A stretch of 64,000 nucleotides of DNA from Arcobacter sp. CECT 8983 (GCF_004118855.1 NZ_PDKF01000004.1:397604-461603); one strand, 5' to 3'; shown: positions 7,623-16,659, numbered from the stretch's first letter. The notes: generated from the letters alone by a model not told the origin. Made by a program: numbers and translations.

Positions 7623-8949
7623 TGATCCTTTATTCTTATCAGTAATTTTAATTGTGATAATGTTTGTATTTTTATTATCATCATTATGGATTGGTGTTTC
7701 GTTAATGTTAACAGGTATTATTGGTATGTTATTATTTGACCATAATTTACCTCCTGTGATTTCTGTTTATGACAAAATTGGAGACTTATTAGCTTCTTCA
7801 CTTTATGATGCCTTAAACTCTTGGTCTCTTGCAGCTTTACCTATGTTTATTTTAATGGGTGAAATTTTATATAAATCTTCTATTTCAACAAGATTGTTAA
7901 ATGGTTTAAAACCTTGGCTTGCATTTATACCAGGAGGTTTACTTCATGTAAATGTTGCAGCATGTTCTTTATTCGCTGCTGTTTCTGGTTCATCTGCTGC
8001 TACAACTGCAACAGTTGGGAAGATTACATTAGAAGAGTTAAAAAATAGAGGATACTCTAAAACATTAGCAATGGGATCACTAGCTGGTTCTGGTACATTA
8101 GGATATTTAATTCCTCCTTCTTTAATTATGATTATTTATGGAGTGTTATCAGATGTATCTATTGGTAAATTATTTGTTGCTGGGCTAATTCCTGGGCTTT
8201 TACTGGCATCTTTATACTCTTTTTATATCATGTATAAAGCCAAAGTTGACCCAAGTATTTTACCAAAAGAAAAAGAAGTATTTACATTTAAAGATAGAAT
8301 AAACTCATTTAAAGATTTAGCACCAATTTTTTCACTTATTGGACTTGTTTTAGGTTCTATTTATGGTGGATTTTCTACTCCTACTGAAGCTGCTGCTCTT
8401 GGAGTATTAGGAAGCTTGATTCTTGCATTTTATTTTAAATCTATCTCAATAGATATTCTAAAAAATGCACTTTTAAACTCTGTTAAAACATCTGTTATGA
8501 TTGGGTTTATTATTGCTGGTGCAGTTTTTCTTTCTCAAGTAATTGGATTTTTGGGAATTGCAAGAGCAATGAGTGAATTTATTGCAGGTCTTGGACTTTC
8601 TCCAATGATGTTAATTTTGTTAATTGGTATTATGTATATTATTTTAGGAATGATTTTAGAAGCTATTTCTATTGTAGTTATGACATTGCCAATTGTTTTA
8701 CCAATCATTATTTTAGCTGGATTTGATCCACTATGGTTTGGTATTTTCTTAGTATTCATGGTTGAAATGGCACAAATTACGCCGCCAGTTGGTTTCTCAC
8801 TATTTGTGATTCAAGGAATTAGTAATGAAAAAATACAGACAATTTTAAAAGCAACTTTTCCCTTCTTTATTCTTATGATTGTTACTGTTGTATTAATTAC
8901 TGTGTTTCCTGAAATAGTATTCTTCTTACCAGACCAAATGATTAAATAA
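7615..8949 (+). CDS. dctM: TRAP transporter large permease subunit (DctM type)
   Basis: 444 residues, almost wholly hydrophobic, with about twelve membrane segments. Family motifs include S-W-S-L-A-A-L-P-M-F-I-L-M-G-E near residue 70, G-S-S-A-A-T-T-A-T-V-G near 122, L-I-P-P-S near 164, and T-P-T-E-A-A-A-L-G-V near 256. DctM carries the Na+-coupled translocation pathway. Length and motifs are complete and no frameshift is seen. It is followed after 42 bp by pxpA, so import and degradation genes are linked. Confidence 0.9.
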   Translation: MISDPLFLSVILIVIMFVFLLSSLWIGVSLMLTGIIGMLLFDHNLPPVISVYDKIGDLLASSLYDALNSWSLAALPMFILMGEILYKSSISTRLLNGLKPWLAFIPGGLLHVNVAACSLFAAVSGSSAATTATVGKITLEELKNRGYSKTLAMGSLAGSGTLGYLIPPSLIMIIYGVLSDVSIGKLFVAGLIPGLLLASLYSFYIMYKAKVDPSILPKEKEVFTFKDRINSFKDLAPIFSLIGLVLGSIYGGFSTPTEAAALGVLGSLILAFYFKSISIDILKNALLNSVKTSVMIGFIIAGAVFLSQVIGFLGIARAMSEFIAGLGLSPMMLILLIGIMYIILGMILEAISIVVMTLPIVLPIIILAGFDPLWFGIFLVFMVEMAQITPPVGFSLFVIQGISNEKIQTILKATFPFFILMIVTVVLITVFPEIVFFLPDQMIK

Positions 8950-8991
8950 TATTTTTGGTAAAATAAGGTTATATAAATGGAAGGTAATGAA

Positions 8992-9723
8992 ATGATTAGA
9001 TTAAATTGTGATATGGGGGAAAGCTTCGGTATTTGGAAAATGGGTGCAGATGAACAAATTATGCCTTATATTAGTATGGCAAATTTAGCGTGTGGTTTCC
9101 ATGCAAGTGATCCTTTAACAATGAATCGTTCTGTTGAATTAGCAAAAAGATATAATGTAACTATTGGTGCTCATCCTGGATATCAGGATTTAGTTGGCTT
9201 TGGTAGAAGAAGCATTCAATGTACTTTAGAAGAGATTAAGTCAATAACTCTTTATCAACTAGGTGCATTAAGTGCCTTTTGCAAATCTCATGGTACAACT
9301 GTATCTTATGTAAAACCCCATGGTGCTTTATATAATGATATGATGCGAGATGAAAATATATTCAAAGCAATTTTAAGTGCTATTTCATCTTATGATAAAA
9401 ATATTAAACTAATGATTTTATCAAATCCAAATAATGAAGCATTTTCCTATACTGCAAAAATGTATGGAATTAATCTAATCTATGAAGTATTTGCAGACAG
9501 AAATTATAATGACAATGGAAGTTTAGTATCAAGAATGCAACCAAACGCTATAATTCATGATGAATTATTAGTTATTGAAAGAATTCAAAATTTAAAAGAT
9601 AGAGGATTTTTAGAAAGTGTAAATGGTCAAAGGCTATTTTTAAAAGCTGATACTGTTTGTGTTCATGGAGATGGTGCAAATGCACTTAATTTTATTCAAG
9701 CTTTACAAAAAGTAGTAAACTAA
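8992..9723 (+). CDS. pxpA: 5-oxoprolinase subunit A (LamB/YcsF family)
   Basis: 243 residues from the ATG at 8992. It has GGAAGG upstream and gives the family N-terminus (M-I-R-L-N-C-D-M-G-E-S-F-G); an in-frame ATG at 8977 would add five residues. Diagnostic motifs are A-N-L-A-C-G-F-H-A-S-D-P near residue 34, I-G-A-H-P-G-Y-Q-D near 60, V-K-P-H-G-A-L-Y-N near 106 and V-C-V-H-G-D near 225. With PxpB and PxpC it forms the prokaryotic ATP-dependent 5-oxoprolinase that opens 5-oxoproline to glutamate. PxpA is thought to carry out the ring-opening step. Confidence 0.93.
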   Translation: MIRLNCDMGESFGIWKMGADEQIMPYISMANLACGFHASDPLTMNRSVELAKRYNVTIGAHPGYQDLVGFGRRSIQCTLEEIKSITLYQLGALSAFCKSHGTTVSYVKPHGALYNDMMRDENIFKAILSAISSYDKNIKLMILSNPNNEAFSYTAKMYGINLIYEVFADRNYNDNGSLVSRMQPNAIIHDELLVIERIQNLKDRGFLESVNGQRLFLKADTVCVHGDGANALNFIQALQKVVN

Positions 9724-10401
9724 ATGGAAATAAAAGTAGCTTCTGTTGATTGTGTAATTATTTATTTTGATACTAAAATCTCTAAAGAAATATCAAATAA
9801 AGTAAAAGCTTCATATGCTTATTTAAAGTCTTTAAATAATGAAGCTTTTATTGATATAATCCCTTCTTATAGCTCAATTTTAATTTCATATGATGTATTA
9901 AAATATGATTTTGAATCTATAAAAGCATATCTAGAAGAAAGGCTTAAAAATATAAAAGTAGATGAAGAAGAAAACTCTAAGCTTGTAGAAATAGATGTAT
10001 ATTATGGTGAAGAAGTAGGGCTTGATTTACAAAGGGTTGCTTCTATAAATAACTTAAATGTAGAAGAGGTAATAAATCTTCATTCTTCTAAAGTTTATGA
10101 TGTTTATACAATTGGTTTTTTGCCTGGTTTTGCATATTTAGGTGTAGTTGATGAAAAAATTGCAACTAAAAGATTAGAAACTCCTAGAAAGAAAATTCCT
10201 AAAGGAAGTGTTTCCCTTGCTGATACTCAAACTGCTGTTTATCCAAAAGATAGCCCAGGTGGTTGGAATATTATTGGGAAAACTGCTTTTGAGTTTTTTG
10301 ATAAAAATTTAGAACAATTATCGCAAATAGATATTAATACAAAAATAAAATTTAATCCAATTTCTAAAGAAGAATTTTTAAAACAAGGTGGAACTTTATG
10401 A
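9724..10401 (+). CDS. pxpB: 5-oxoprolinase subunit B (KipI/allophanate hydrolase subunit 1 family)
   Basis: 225 residues, starting immediately after the pxpA stop. The hallmark is G-F-L-P-G-F-A-Y-L-G near residue 136, followed by R-L-E-T-P-R-K-K-I-P-K-G-S-V and S-P-G-G-W-N-I-I-G-K-T near 178. With PxpC it makes the ATP-using half of the 5-oxoprolinase. In Bacillus the homologue KipI inhibits the sporulation kinase KinA, but here the gene context is metabolic. It overlaps pxpC by 4 bp (ATGA), so the two are translationally coupled. Confidence 0.93.
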   Translation: MEIKVASVDCVIIYFDTKISKEISNKVKASYAYLKSLNNEAFIDIIPSYSSILISYDVLKYDFESIKAYLEERLKNIKVDEEENSKLVEIDVYYGEEVGLDLQRVASINNLNVEEVINLHSSKVYDVYTIGFLPGFAYLGVVDEKIATKRLETPRKKIPKGSVSLADTQTAVYPKDSPGGWNIIGKTAFEFFDKNLEQLSQIDINTKIKFNPISKEEFLKQGGTL

Positions 10402-11315
10402 AAGGCTTTGAATTAGTAAAAGCTGGGATTTATACAACTATTCAAGATAAAGGAAGATTCTCTTTCATGCATCTTGGTGTTACAAATTCAGGGTTTATGG
10501 ATGAGTATGCTGCTAATGCTTGTAATAAACTTTTAGATAACAATCTTGAGACAAATCTTCTTGAAATCCTTTTTGCTGGTGTAGTATTAAAATCACATCA
10601 GAATACTACTATTGCAATAACAGGTGCTAAATGTGACTTTTACATTAATGGTGTTTTAAAAAACTGTTGGGAAACTCATAAAGTAAGAGTAGGGGATGAA
10701 ATTAAAATTGGTAAATTCAATGAAGGTCAAAGAGTTTACTTAGGTGTAAAAAATGGCTTTGATATTGAAAAAGAGTTTGGAAGTAATGCTACTTCTATGA
10801 AAGAAGGCTTTGGTGGTCTTGATGGAAATAAACTAAAAAATAGTGATATTTTAGCGTTTGAAGAAAATTCATCTTTTGTAAAAAGAAGATGGAAAGAAAA
10901 GTTTGTTCCTAAATATAAAAAAGAGTTAACACTAAGAGTGATACTTTCATATCAATGTGATAAGTTTGAAGAAGAACAAATAGAAAAGTTCTTCTCAAGT
11001 GTTTATACAATTACTCCTGATTTTAACTCTATGGCTTGTAAACTTGATGGAGAGGCTATTGAATGTACTATTTCAAATCTAGTTTCTGAAGCAATTGCCT
11101 TTGGTAGTATTCAAATACCAAAAGATGGAAAACCAATAATTCTTTTAAAAGAGAGACAAACTATTGGTGGTTATCCAAAGATTGGTGCAGTTTTAAATAT
11201 TGATTGTTATAAATTAGCTCAAATGAAACCTGGAAGTAAAATAAGATTTGAAAAAATTGAAATTAAAAAAGCAAGAGAAAAAGTTTTAAAATTTTTAGAG
11301 GCTTTTTCTTCTTAA
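10398..11315 (+). CDS. pxpC: 5-oxoprolinase subunit C (KipA/biotin-dependent carboxyltransferase-like)
   Basis: 305 residues with the family N-terminus (G-I-Y-T-T-I-Q-D-K-G-R near residue 10), N-x-x-E-x-N-L-L-E-I-L near 50, I-A-I-T-G-A-K-C near 76, and the C-terminal I-L-L-K-E-R-Q-T-I-G-G-Y-P-K-I-G near 250. It completes the PxpABC enzyme and ends the operon. Its TAA stop shares bases with the stop of the convergent GGDEF-like gene (11312-11315), so there is no room for a conventional terminator. Confidence 0.92.
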   Translation: MKGFELVKAGIYTTIQDKGRFSFMHLGVTNSGFMDEYAANACNKLLDNNLETNLLEILFAGVVLKSHQNTTIAITGAKCDFYINGVLKNCWETHKVRVGDEIKIGKFNEGQRVYLGVKNGFDIEKEFGSNATSMKEGFGGLDGNKLKNSDILAFEENSSFVKRRWKEKFVPKYKKELTLRVILSYQCDKFEEEQIEKFFSSVYTITPDFNSMACKLDGEAIECTISNLVSEAIAFGSIQIPKDGKPIILLKERQTIGGYPKIGAVLNIDCYKLAQMKPGSKIRFEKIEIKKAREKVLKFLEAFSS

Positions 11316-12109
11316 TCTGCTTGTTTTTTTAAAAGTGAGTTTAATACTTCATGGAAAGAGTCATCTTTCTTTGCTGCTATTGTTGAATATTTGTAGTTTG
11401 GTTTAATCATAACCCCTGAATTACTTTTTAGTGTTGTTACAAATAATACAGAAGAAGTATTTTTAATCAAGTTTGAAATAGTAGTAAAATCGTTATTTTT
11501 TACAGAAATAATGAATTTACTACTTAGGTATCTACAAATTTCAAAATCAATATCTTCTTTTTTGAACTCTTTATTTATAAACTCATAAATGAATATTAAT
11601 AGATTATTTGAAATAAGTTTATTGTATGTTTTTTTGATATATTCAAAATCTTTTACATCAATTAGTATAATAATTGCATCTTCTTTTATCTTAGAATTTT
11701 GGGCTAAGTATTTATGATATAACCATTTTTTATTATAGGCACTTGTTAAATAGTCTTTGTATATATTCTCTGTCATATCTTGAAGTTTTTCTTGAAGTTC
11801 TTTTATTTGTACATAGAGTTTTTTTAGTGCAGAAGAGTTGTTTTCTTCAATGGCTTTTTGTGCATCTAAAGTTAATGCAGCAGCATTATCAATATTTTTA
11901 GTAGCATTTTTTACATAGTTATTAATAGTACTAATTTCACTTAAAAGAAGTTCATCTACTTCTTTTTCAAAGCTTTCATCTTTTAGTTCTATTTCTGAAA
12001 GTTTTGCATGTTTATCAAAACATTCAAAATATTCTGATGGCAAAATCACTTCTTCTTTAAGTAGTTCATTTATTGTTAAGTCGGTAATTTCTTTTAATTT
12101 CTCTTTCAT
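11312..12109 (-). CDS. Protein with degenerate GGDEF-like domain
   Basis: 265 residues. The first half is charged and helical, with a likely coiled coil at about 85-125 (K-L-Y-V-Q-I-K-E-L-Q-E-K-L). The second half keeps the shape of a diguanylate cyclase: Y-L-T-S-A-Y-N-K-K-W-L in place of D-x-L-T-G-L-Y-N-R-R, then I-I-L-I-D-V-K-D-F, but the signature reads R-Y-L-S-S-K-F where G-G-D-E-F is expected. It is therefore unlikely to make c-di-GMP and may be a binding or scaffolding partner. It overlaps the upstream EAL gene by 4 bp, so the two are made together. Confidence 0.65.
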   Translation of the reverse strand: MKEKLKEITDLTINELLKEEVILPSEYFECFDKHAKLSEIELKDESFEKEVDELLLSEISTINNYVKNATKNIDNAAALTLDAQKAIEENNSSALKKLYVQIKELQEKLQDMTENIYKDYLTSAYNKKWLYHKYLAQNSKIKEDAIIILIDVKDFEYIKKTYNKLISNNLLIFIYEFINKEFKKEDIDFEICRYLSSKFIISVKNNDFTTISNLIKNTSSVLFVTTLKSNSGVMIKPNYKYSTIAAKKDDSFHEVLNSLLKKQAD

Positions 12110-13329
12110 TGCATATCTTCCATTATTTCTTTAATTGGCATAGGTTTTGCTATATAATAGCCTTGCGAGTAATCAATATCAAGTGATTTTACATATCTTA
12201 GAATCTTTAAATCACTTACAAACTCTGCTACTATTTTAATATTTTGTTCTTTTGCAAAAAGTACAATACTTTTTACAAGATTATAATAAACATCTTCATC
12301 AAGTTTTTTAATTAAACTTCCATCTAGCTTTATATAGTCAGTATTAATATTTAGAATATGCTCATAATTTGAAAATCCACTTCCAAAGTCATCAATAGCG
12401 ATAGATACATTATAGTTTTTTAAATCTCTAATAAATTCATTTACTAAATAATAGTTTGAGATTTTTTTGCTTTCTAAAATTTCTATTGTTAAGTATTTAC
12501 CAATATCATGATCTTTGATATTTTCAATAATTAAATCTTTCATTCCTGGATTTAAAATATCATTGTAATCTAAATTTATACTAACATCAATTTTATATCT
12601 TTTTATATATTCAATAACTTTTAGAATCAAAATTTCCATTAGTTTATTAAAAAGTCTATATTTTCTTGATTTATTTATAAAAACTGCTGGCATTAAAACT
12701 TGTCCATCATGGTCATAGATTCTCATTAATGCTTCATATTTTGTATTCTTTTTTGTTTTATTATCTTGAATTGCTTGGAAAAATGGTTCTACTGTTCTTT
12801 CTTCAATATTTTTTCTAAGAACAGATAAAAGCTCTCTATTTTCAAAATGATTGTGATAAAGTTTTGCATCATAATACATGAAGTTTATATAGTTCATCTT
12901 TGCATTATGTAAAGCTTTTTCTGCATATACTAAAAGTTCATTTCCTTTACCTTTTGAAGACCCTATAGTAATATCAATGTCAATCTTTAGATCAGAACCT
13001 AATAGTGAAAATTGATGTGCAATAATAGTATTAAAGATGATATTTTTAATTTCAATAACTTCTATTTTAGATAAATCATCATAAATTATTAAATTAAAAA
13101 CATCAACATGGGTATTTTGAGCAGTAACACAGAGTTTTCTTTCAAGATTAAAAAGAATCTGTTGTTTAATATTTGTTGTTAAAAGCCTATAAAGTTGTTT
13201 TATTATGTAGTCGCCATTTTCAAAACCATATACAGCATTGATATCTTTCATATATAAAATATCAATTAAAAAAGTAGTTTTAATGTTATTTTTATAAAAA
13301 TATTTGCATAAACTATTATATATGGACAT
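12106..13329 (-). CDS. c-di-GMP phosphodiesterase (degenerate GGDEF + EAL)
   Basis: 407 residues. The N-terminal 150 look like a GGDEF domain (F-L-I-D-I-L-Y-M-K-D-I-N-A-V-Y-G near residue 20, F-E-N-G-D), but the signature loop is replaced by N-T-H-V-D-V-F. The EAL domain at about 165-400 looks intact: K-Y-E-A-L-M-R-I, S-I-N-L-D, T-I-E-I-L-E, I-D-D-F-G-S-G-F, Y-I-K-L-D-G, V-A-E-F-V and Q-G-Y-Y-I-A-K-P keep the metal- and substrate-binding acids. It probably hydrolyses c-di-GMP in the cytosol. There is no sensor or membrane segment. SD AGAAGG precedes the ATG. Confidence 0.8.
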   Translation of the reverse strand: MSIYNSLCKYFYKNNIKTTFLIDILYMKDINAVYGFENGDYIIKQLYRLLTTNIKQQILFNLERKLCVTAQNTHVDVFNLIIYDDLSKIEVIEIKNIIFNTIIAHQFSLLGSDLKIDIDITIGSSKGKGNELLVYAEKALHNAKMNYINFMYYDAKLYHNHFENRELLSVLRKNIEERTVEPFFQAIQDNKTKKNTKYEALMRIYDHDGQVLMPAVFINKSRKYRLFNKLMEILILKVIEYIKRYKIDVSINLDYNDILNPGMKDLIIENIKDHDIGKYLTIEILESKKISNYYLVNEFIRDLKNYNVSIAIDDFGSGFSNYEHILNINTDYIKLDGSLIKKLDEDVYYNLVKSIVLFAKEQNIKIVAEFVSDLKILRYVKSLDIDYSQGYYIAKPMPIKEIMEDMQ

Positions 13330-13542
13330 TTTGCCTTCTTGATTTTGATTATTAAGTATATAAGATTAACTCTTTAATAAAAATCAAAAATGTAAAATAT
13401 TTTATTAAATTTGTGATAAATGTAATATTGTTTATACATAGTGTATAATAACCCTTAATTTATCATACTTTAGTTAAAATCACATCCATATAGTAAAAGG
13501 GTTAAAATAGTACCTTTTTCTAAAATCAATTAAGGCTTTTAA
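13330..13542. other. Divergent regulatory region with dyad symmetries
   Basis: This 213-bp gap separates the EAL gene (minus) from DedA (plus). It holds a 17-bp palindrome TTATACA-TAG-TGTATAA (13432-13448). It also holds an 8-bp inverted pair TAACCCTT (13449-13456) and AAGGGTTA (13497-13504) spaced 40 bp apart. A TAAAAT box at 13503-13508 fits the DedA promoter. A further GTTAAAAT at 13473-13480 repeats that box. No small coding region is supported. Confidence 0.45.
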
Positions 13543-14073
13543 GTGGAAGAATTTATTAGGGAATGGGGATATATTGCACTTTTCGCATACTCATTTGGTG
13601 GAGGATTTGTAGGATTAGTTATAGCAGGTGTATTATCTTATGCAGGTGATTTAAATATTTATATTTCAATATTAGTAGCAGGGGTTTCTAACTTTATAGG
13701 AGATCAATTTTTATTTACTCTTGCTAGGCAAAATAAAGCTTATGCAAAAGATATGATGAATAAATATGGTAGAAAGGTTGCATTAACTCATATTCTTATG
13801 AGAAAATATGGGTCATTTGTTGTAATCATTCAAAAGTATATTTATGGAGTAAAAACTTTAATTCCTTTAGCAATGGGACTTACAAAATACTCTTCAATGA
13901 AGTTTGTTCTTTTTAATGCAATTGCTACAACGCTTTGGGCTTGTATTGTTGGTTTTGCTAGTTTTACTGCTGGAGAATATATATTAAGTAGTACAGAAGA
14001 GTTTAAATATATTGGTTTAGCAATTGTTGCAGTTATCATAATTGCATTAACTTATTTTTTTAGAAGAGTTTAA
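13543..14073 (+). CDS. DedA family membrane protein
   Basis: 176 residues from a GTG start with AAGG upstream. DedA features: a re-entrant N-terminal part with Y-S-F-G-G-G-F-V-G-L-V-I-A-G (residues 16-29), G-D-Q-F-L-F-T-L-A-R near 53, a basic segment Y-G-R-K-V-A near 73, the family arginine position replaced by Y-I-Y-G-V-K-T-L-I-P-L-A-M-G near 99, and hydrophobic segments near 120-140 and 150-170. DedA proteins are inner-membrane transporters, some of which flip undecaprenyl phosphate or phospholipids. The usual G-R-F-x-P-x-x-R motif is altered here (Lys instead of Arg), so the substrate is open. Confidence 0.8.
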   Translation: MEEFIREWGYIALFAYSFGGGFVGLVIAGVLSYAGDLNIYISILVAGVSNFIGDQFLFTLARQNKAYAKDMMNKYGRKVALTHILMRKYGSFVVIIQKYIYGVKTLIPLAMGLTKYSSMKFVLFNAIATTLWACIVGFASFTAGEYILSSTEEFKYIGLAIVAVIIIALTYFFRRV

Positions 14074-14086
14074 AGAAGGAGAAAGC

Positions 14087-16495
14087 TTAAAAGCTTTCCC
14101 ATTCATCATTATCCTCTTTTGAGTTGTACACTTTAGTAGGCTCTTTTTCTGCCTTTACTGGTTTTTGTCTTTGATTTGTTTGTTTGTAATCTTTTTTCAT
14201 AACTTTTTCAATACTTCTTTTTTCATTTCCATTATATGAAAGGTCAGTAGTACTTTTTCTAATTTTGATTTCATCTTTACCATCAAAATCTTTAGCATCA
14301 GCATGATCAATAATCATATTAGAAATTTCTAAAGTTTTTTGTGCAATAGTATCTGCTTGAGATGCATTTTGTGCATTTTCTTGTGTGATTTTATCTAAAT
14401 TAGTAACGGCATCATTAATTTGAACCATTCCTGCTGACTGTTCTTTACTTGCAGTGGTAACATTTTCGATTAAATCAATTGTACTAGAAATATTTTGGTT
14501 TAGCTCATCATATCCATTAATCATATCTGAAGCAATTTTCTTACCATCATTTGTTTTTAATTGTGCATTTTCAACTAAATCTTTAATCTCTTTTGCTGCT
14601 TCAGCAGATCTATTTGCTAAGTTTCTAACTTCACCTGCAACAACTGCAAAACCTTTTCCAGCTTCACCTGCTGTTGCTGCTTCAACAGCTGCATTAAGTG
14701 ATAAAATATTTGTTTGGAAAGCGATTTGGTCAATTACAGTAATTGCTTCATTAATTGCTGTTGTTTGTGCATTTATATCTTCCATTGATTTAGCAGTATT
14801 ATTTGCTAATTTTTGTCCTGTTAATACAGAGTGTTTAACTTTGTCTCCATACTCAGCCATTTTTACTGTAGTCTCAGTATTACTTTTAATATTTGCAGTT
14901 ATCTCTTCAAGTGCTGCAGCAGTTTCCTCTAAAGAGGCAGCTTGATTGTTTGCAGCATTTGCAATTTCATCCATATTTTTAGTTAATGTATTTGCATTTT
15001 GACTTAAGATTAAACCACTTCTTTTATTTTCAATTAATGTTTCAGTGATTACATTTCTTAAAATATTTACGTCATCTTCAAGCTTTTTAATTGCTCCCTC
15101 TAAATTATTACCTTCAAGTTTTGGTTTAAAATCGAGTTTTGAATAAGAGTTAAGAACTTTCATAATATTTTCAATGTTTTCATTTAAAGTATGAAGCATT
15201 TCATTAATAATATTTTTAAGTTCACTTAATGCAGGATTGTTTGAGTCACTTGTTATTCTAGTATCTAAGTGACCTTTATTAATCTTATTTGCAACTTCAA
15301 TTGTATTTGAGATAAGATTTCTATCAGCTTGAATATTTGCTTTTGTTTTATTAATATTTTCATTAATAAGTCTAGACATTTTACCTAATTCATCATTTGA
15401 ATTAACAACTTCTAAATTTATATCATCTTTTTCATAGTTGATAAAGGCAAAGAAGTCATCTAATCCTTTTTTAACTTGGTCAACATCTAAAAGAATTGTA
15501 AAAGCAATTGTTCTAGCAAGTATAAGTGTTAAAGCAACACCAATTGCACATAAAATACCAAAAAGAATAATTTCATATATAGCATTTTCTATTTCTTTAT
15601 TAATGGTTTTAATAAGATGTTCTGCAAGGTAGTTTTCAACTTTTTTTAATAAATTAATTTTTTTAGTAATAGTATTAAACCAATAAGAAGGATCAACTCC
15701 AAAGTTTGAATCTATATCTTTAAATAAAGCAATATCTCTCATTCTCTTTACTTCTTCAACTGCTTCACCTTTTACTGTATTTTTGTAAAATACTTTAGAT
15801 GAATCATCTGATACTTTTAAGAAAGCATCCATATAAGCATTTTGTGCAGCAATTAATGTATAGAATTTAGCTTTCATACCTTCACCAAAGTTATTCCTTG
15901 CAAAAGTATTTGTTCCCACTGCTCTTTCTATTCCTGCTCTTTCTTTAGATAATAAGAAGTTTAAATAAGCAATTATATCTTGTGACACTTTTGCATTGGT
16001 AGATAGCTTTGCAATACTACTAATTGTATTTAATAATGAACTATTTATATTTGTATAATATCCAATTGCTTTAGAAGTTTGAATATTTAACCCAGTTACA
16101 TTAGATCTAGTATTTGAAAGGTTAGTTAACATATCTAAACTTTTTTGTAAGTTGTTATTGAATTCTTTTCCATATTTAGATTCATCAAAGGTAGATAAAA
16201 AACTTTTCATTTCAGAAAGTCTATTATCTGTTAAATCTCTTTGTGTAGGTAATTTGTCCTGGAATTTACTTCCTTTACTTCCTAAATATCCTGCTGTCAT
16301 ACCTCTTTCTTTTTGTGTTTCATGTACAAGTGCACCAATCTTAGTAGATAATATAATTACATTATCCAAACTCTTTAAATTGTTATAGTACAAAAAAGAG
16401 TTAAAGCCCAGTTCTGCAGCTAATAATATTACAACACATAAAGGTATTGACATTATTAAAATAAGCTTTTGTTTAATAGACATTTTTGAAAGCAT
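14087..16495 (-). CDS. Methyl-accepting chemotaxis protein with NIT sensor domain
   Basis: 802 residues. TM1 at about 12-30; a periplasmic nitrate/nitrite-sensing (NIT) domain at about 45-290, with H-E-T-Q-K-E-R-G-M-T-A-G-Y-L-G near residue 53; TM2 near 308-328; HAMP-like linkers; and a cytoplasmic signalling hairpin with the conserved tip D-Q-I-A-F-Q-T-N-I-L-S-L-N-A-A-V-E-A-A. The last residues are D-E-W-E-S-F, matching the W-x-x-F tether by which CheR/CheB bind some receptors. It reports to the CheA/CheW array. NIT domains respond to nitrate/nitrite in known cases; the ligand here is inferred. SD AAAGGA fits the ATG. Confidence 0.92.
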   Translation of the reverse strand: MLSKMSIKQKLILIMSIPLCVVILLAAELGFNSFLYYNNLKSLDNVIILSTKIGALVHETQKERGMTAGYLGSKGSKFQDKLPTQRDLTDNRLSEMKSFLSTFDESKYGKEFNNNLQKSLDMLTNLSNTRSNVTGLNIQTSKAIGYYTNINSSLLNTISSIAKLSTNAKVSQDIIAYLNFLLSKERAGIERAVGTNTFARNNFGEGMKAKFYTLIAAQNAYMDAFLKVSDDSSKVFYKNTVKGEAVEEVKRMRDIALFKDIDSNFGVDPSYWFNTITKKINLLKKVENYLAEHLIKTINKEIENAIYEIILFGILCAIGVALTLILARTIAFTILLDVDQVKKGLDDFFAFINYEKDDINLEVVNSNDELGKMSRLINENINKTKANIQADRNLISNTIEVANKINKGHLDTRITSDSNNPALSELKNIINEMLHTLNENIENIMKVLNSYSKLDFKPKLEGNNLEGAIKKLEDDVNILRNVITETLIENKRSGLILSQNANTLTKNMDEIANAANNQAASLEETAAALEEITANIKSNTETTVKMAEYGDKVKHSVLTGQKLANNTAKSMEDINAQTTAINEAITVIDQIAFQTNILSLNAAVEAATAGEAGKGFAVVAGEVRNLANRSAEAAKEIKDLVENAQLKTNDGKKIASDMINGYDELNQNISSTIDLIENVTTASKEQSAGMVQINDAVTNLDKITQENAQNASQADTIAQKTLEISNMIIDHADAKDFDGKDEIKIRKSTTDLSYNGNEKRSIEKVMKKDYKQTNQRQKPVKAEKEPTKVYNSKEDNDEWESF

Positions 16496-16633
16496 TTTTA
16501 TTCCTTTAAATTACTAGATATATAAAAATAATTTTTAAACAGATAATAAAAAGCTTATACTATTTATCCTTTAAGATAATTTAAATTGTAATAAAGTAAA
16601 AATATAACTTAATTATATTTATGATAATTTAGA

Positions 16634-16653
16634 TATAATCAATAAAAGAGAGG
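16634..16653 (+). promoter_or_regulatory. -10 box and Shine-Dalgarno for the DbpA gene
   Basis: TATAAT at 16634-16639 predicts transcription from about 16646. The Shine-Dalgarno GAGAGG (16648-16653) follows almost at the 5' end, and an ATC codon sits 6 bases later at 16660. This layout decides the start of the helicase gene: the next conventional start is a TTG 64 bases downstream with no ribosome site. Confidence 0.55.
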
Positions 16654-16659
16654 TATATC

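Noticed and set aside
14074-14098. GAAAGCTT-AA-AAGCTTTC palindrome between DedA and the chemoreceptor, as a terminator.
   Set aside because: The usable stem is only about six pairs with no T tract, so it is not listed as a terminator, although the convergent position is suggestive.
14454-14945. A 163-codon open frame opposite the chemoreceptor gene.
   Set aside because: It lies antisense to the conserved signalling domain, has no ribosome site, and its composition follows from the codon bias of the real gene. Other antisense frames, such as those opposite sbcC, were dropped for the same reason.
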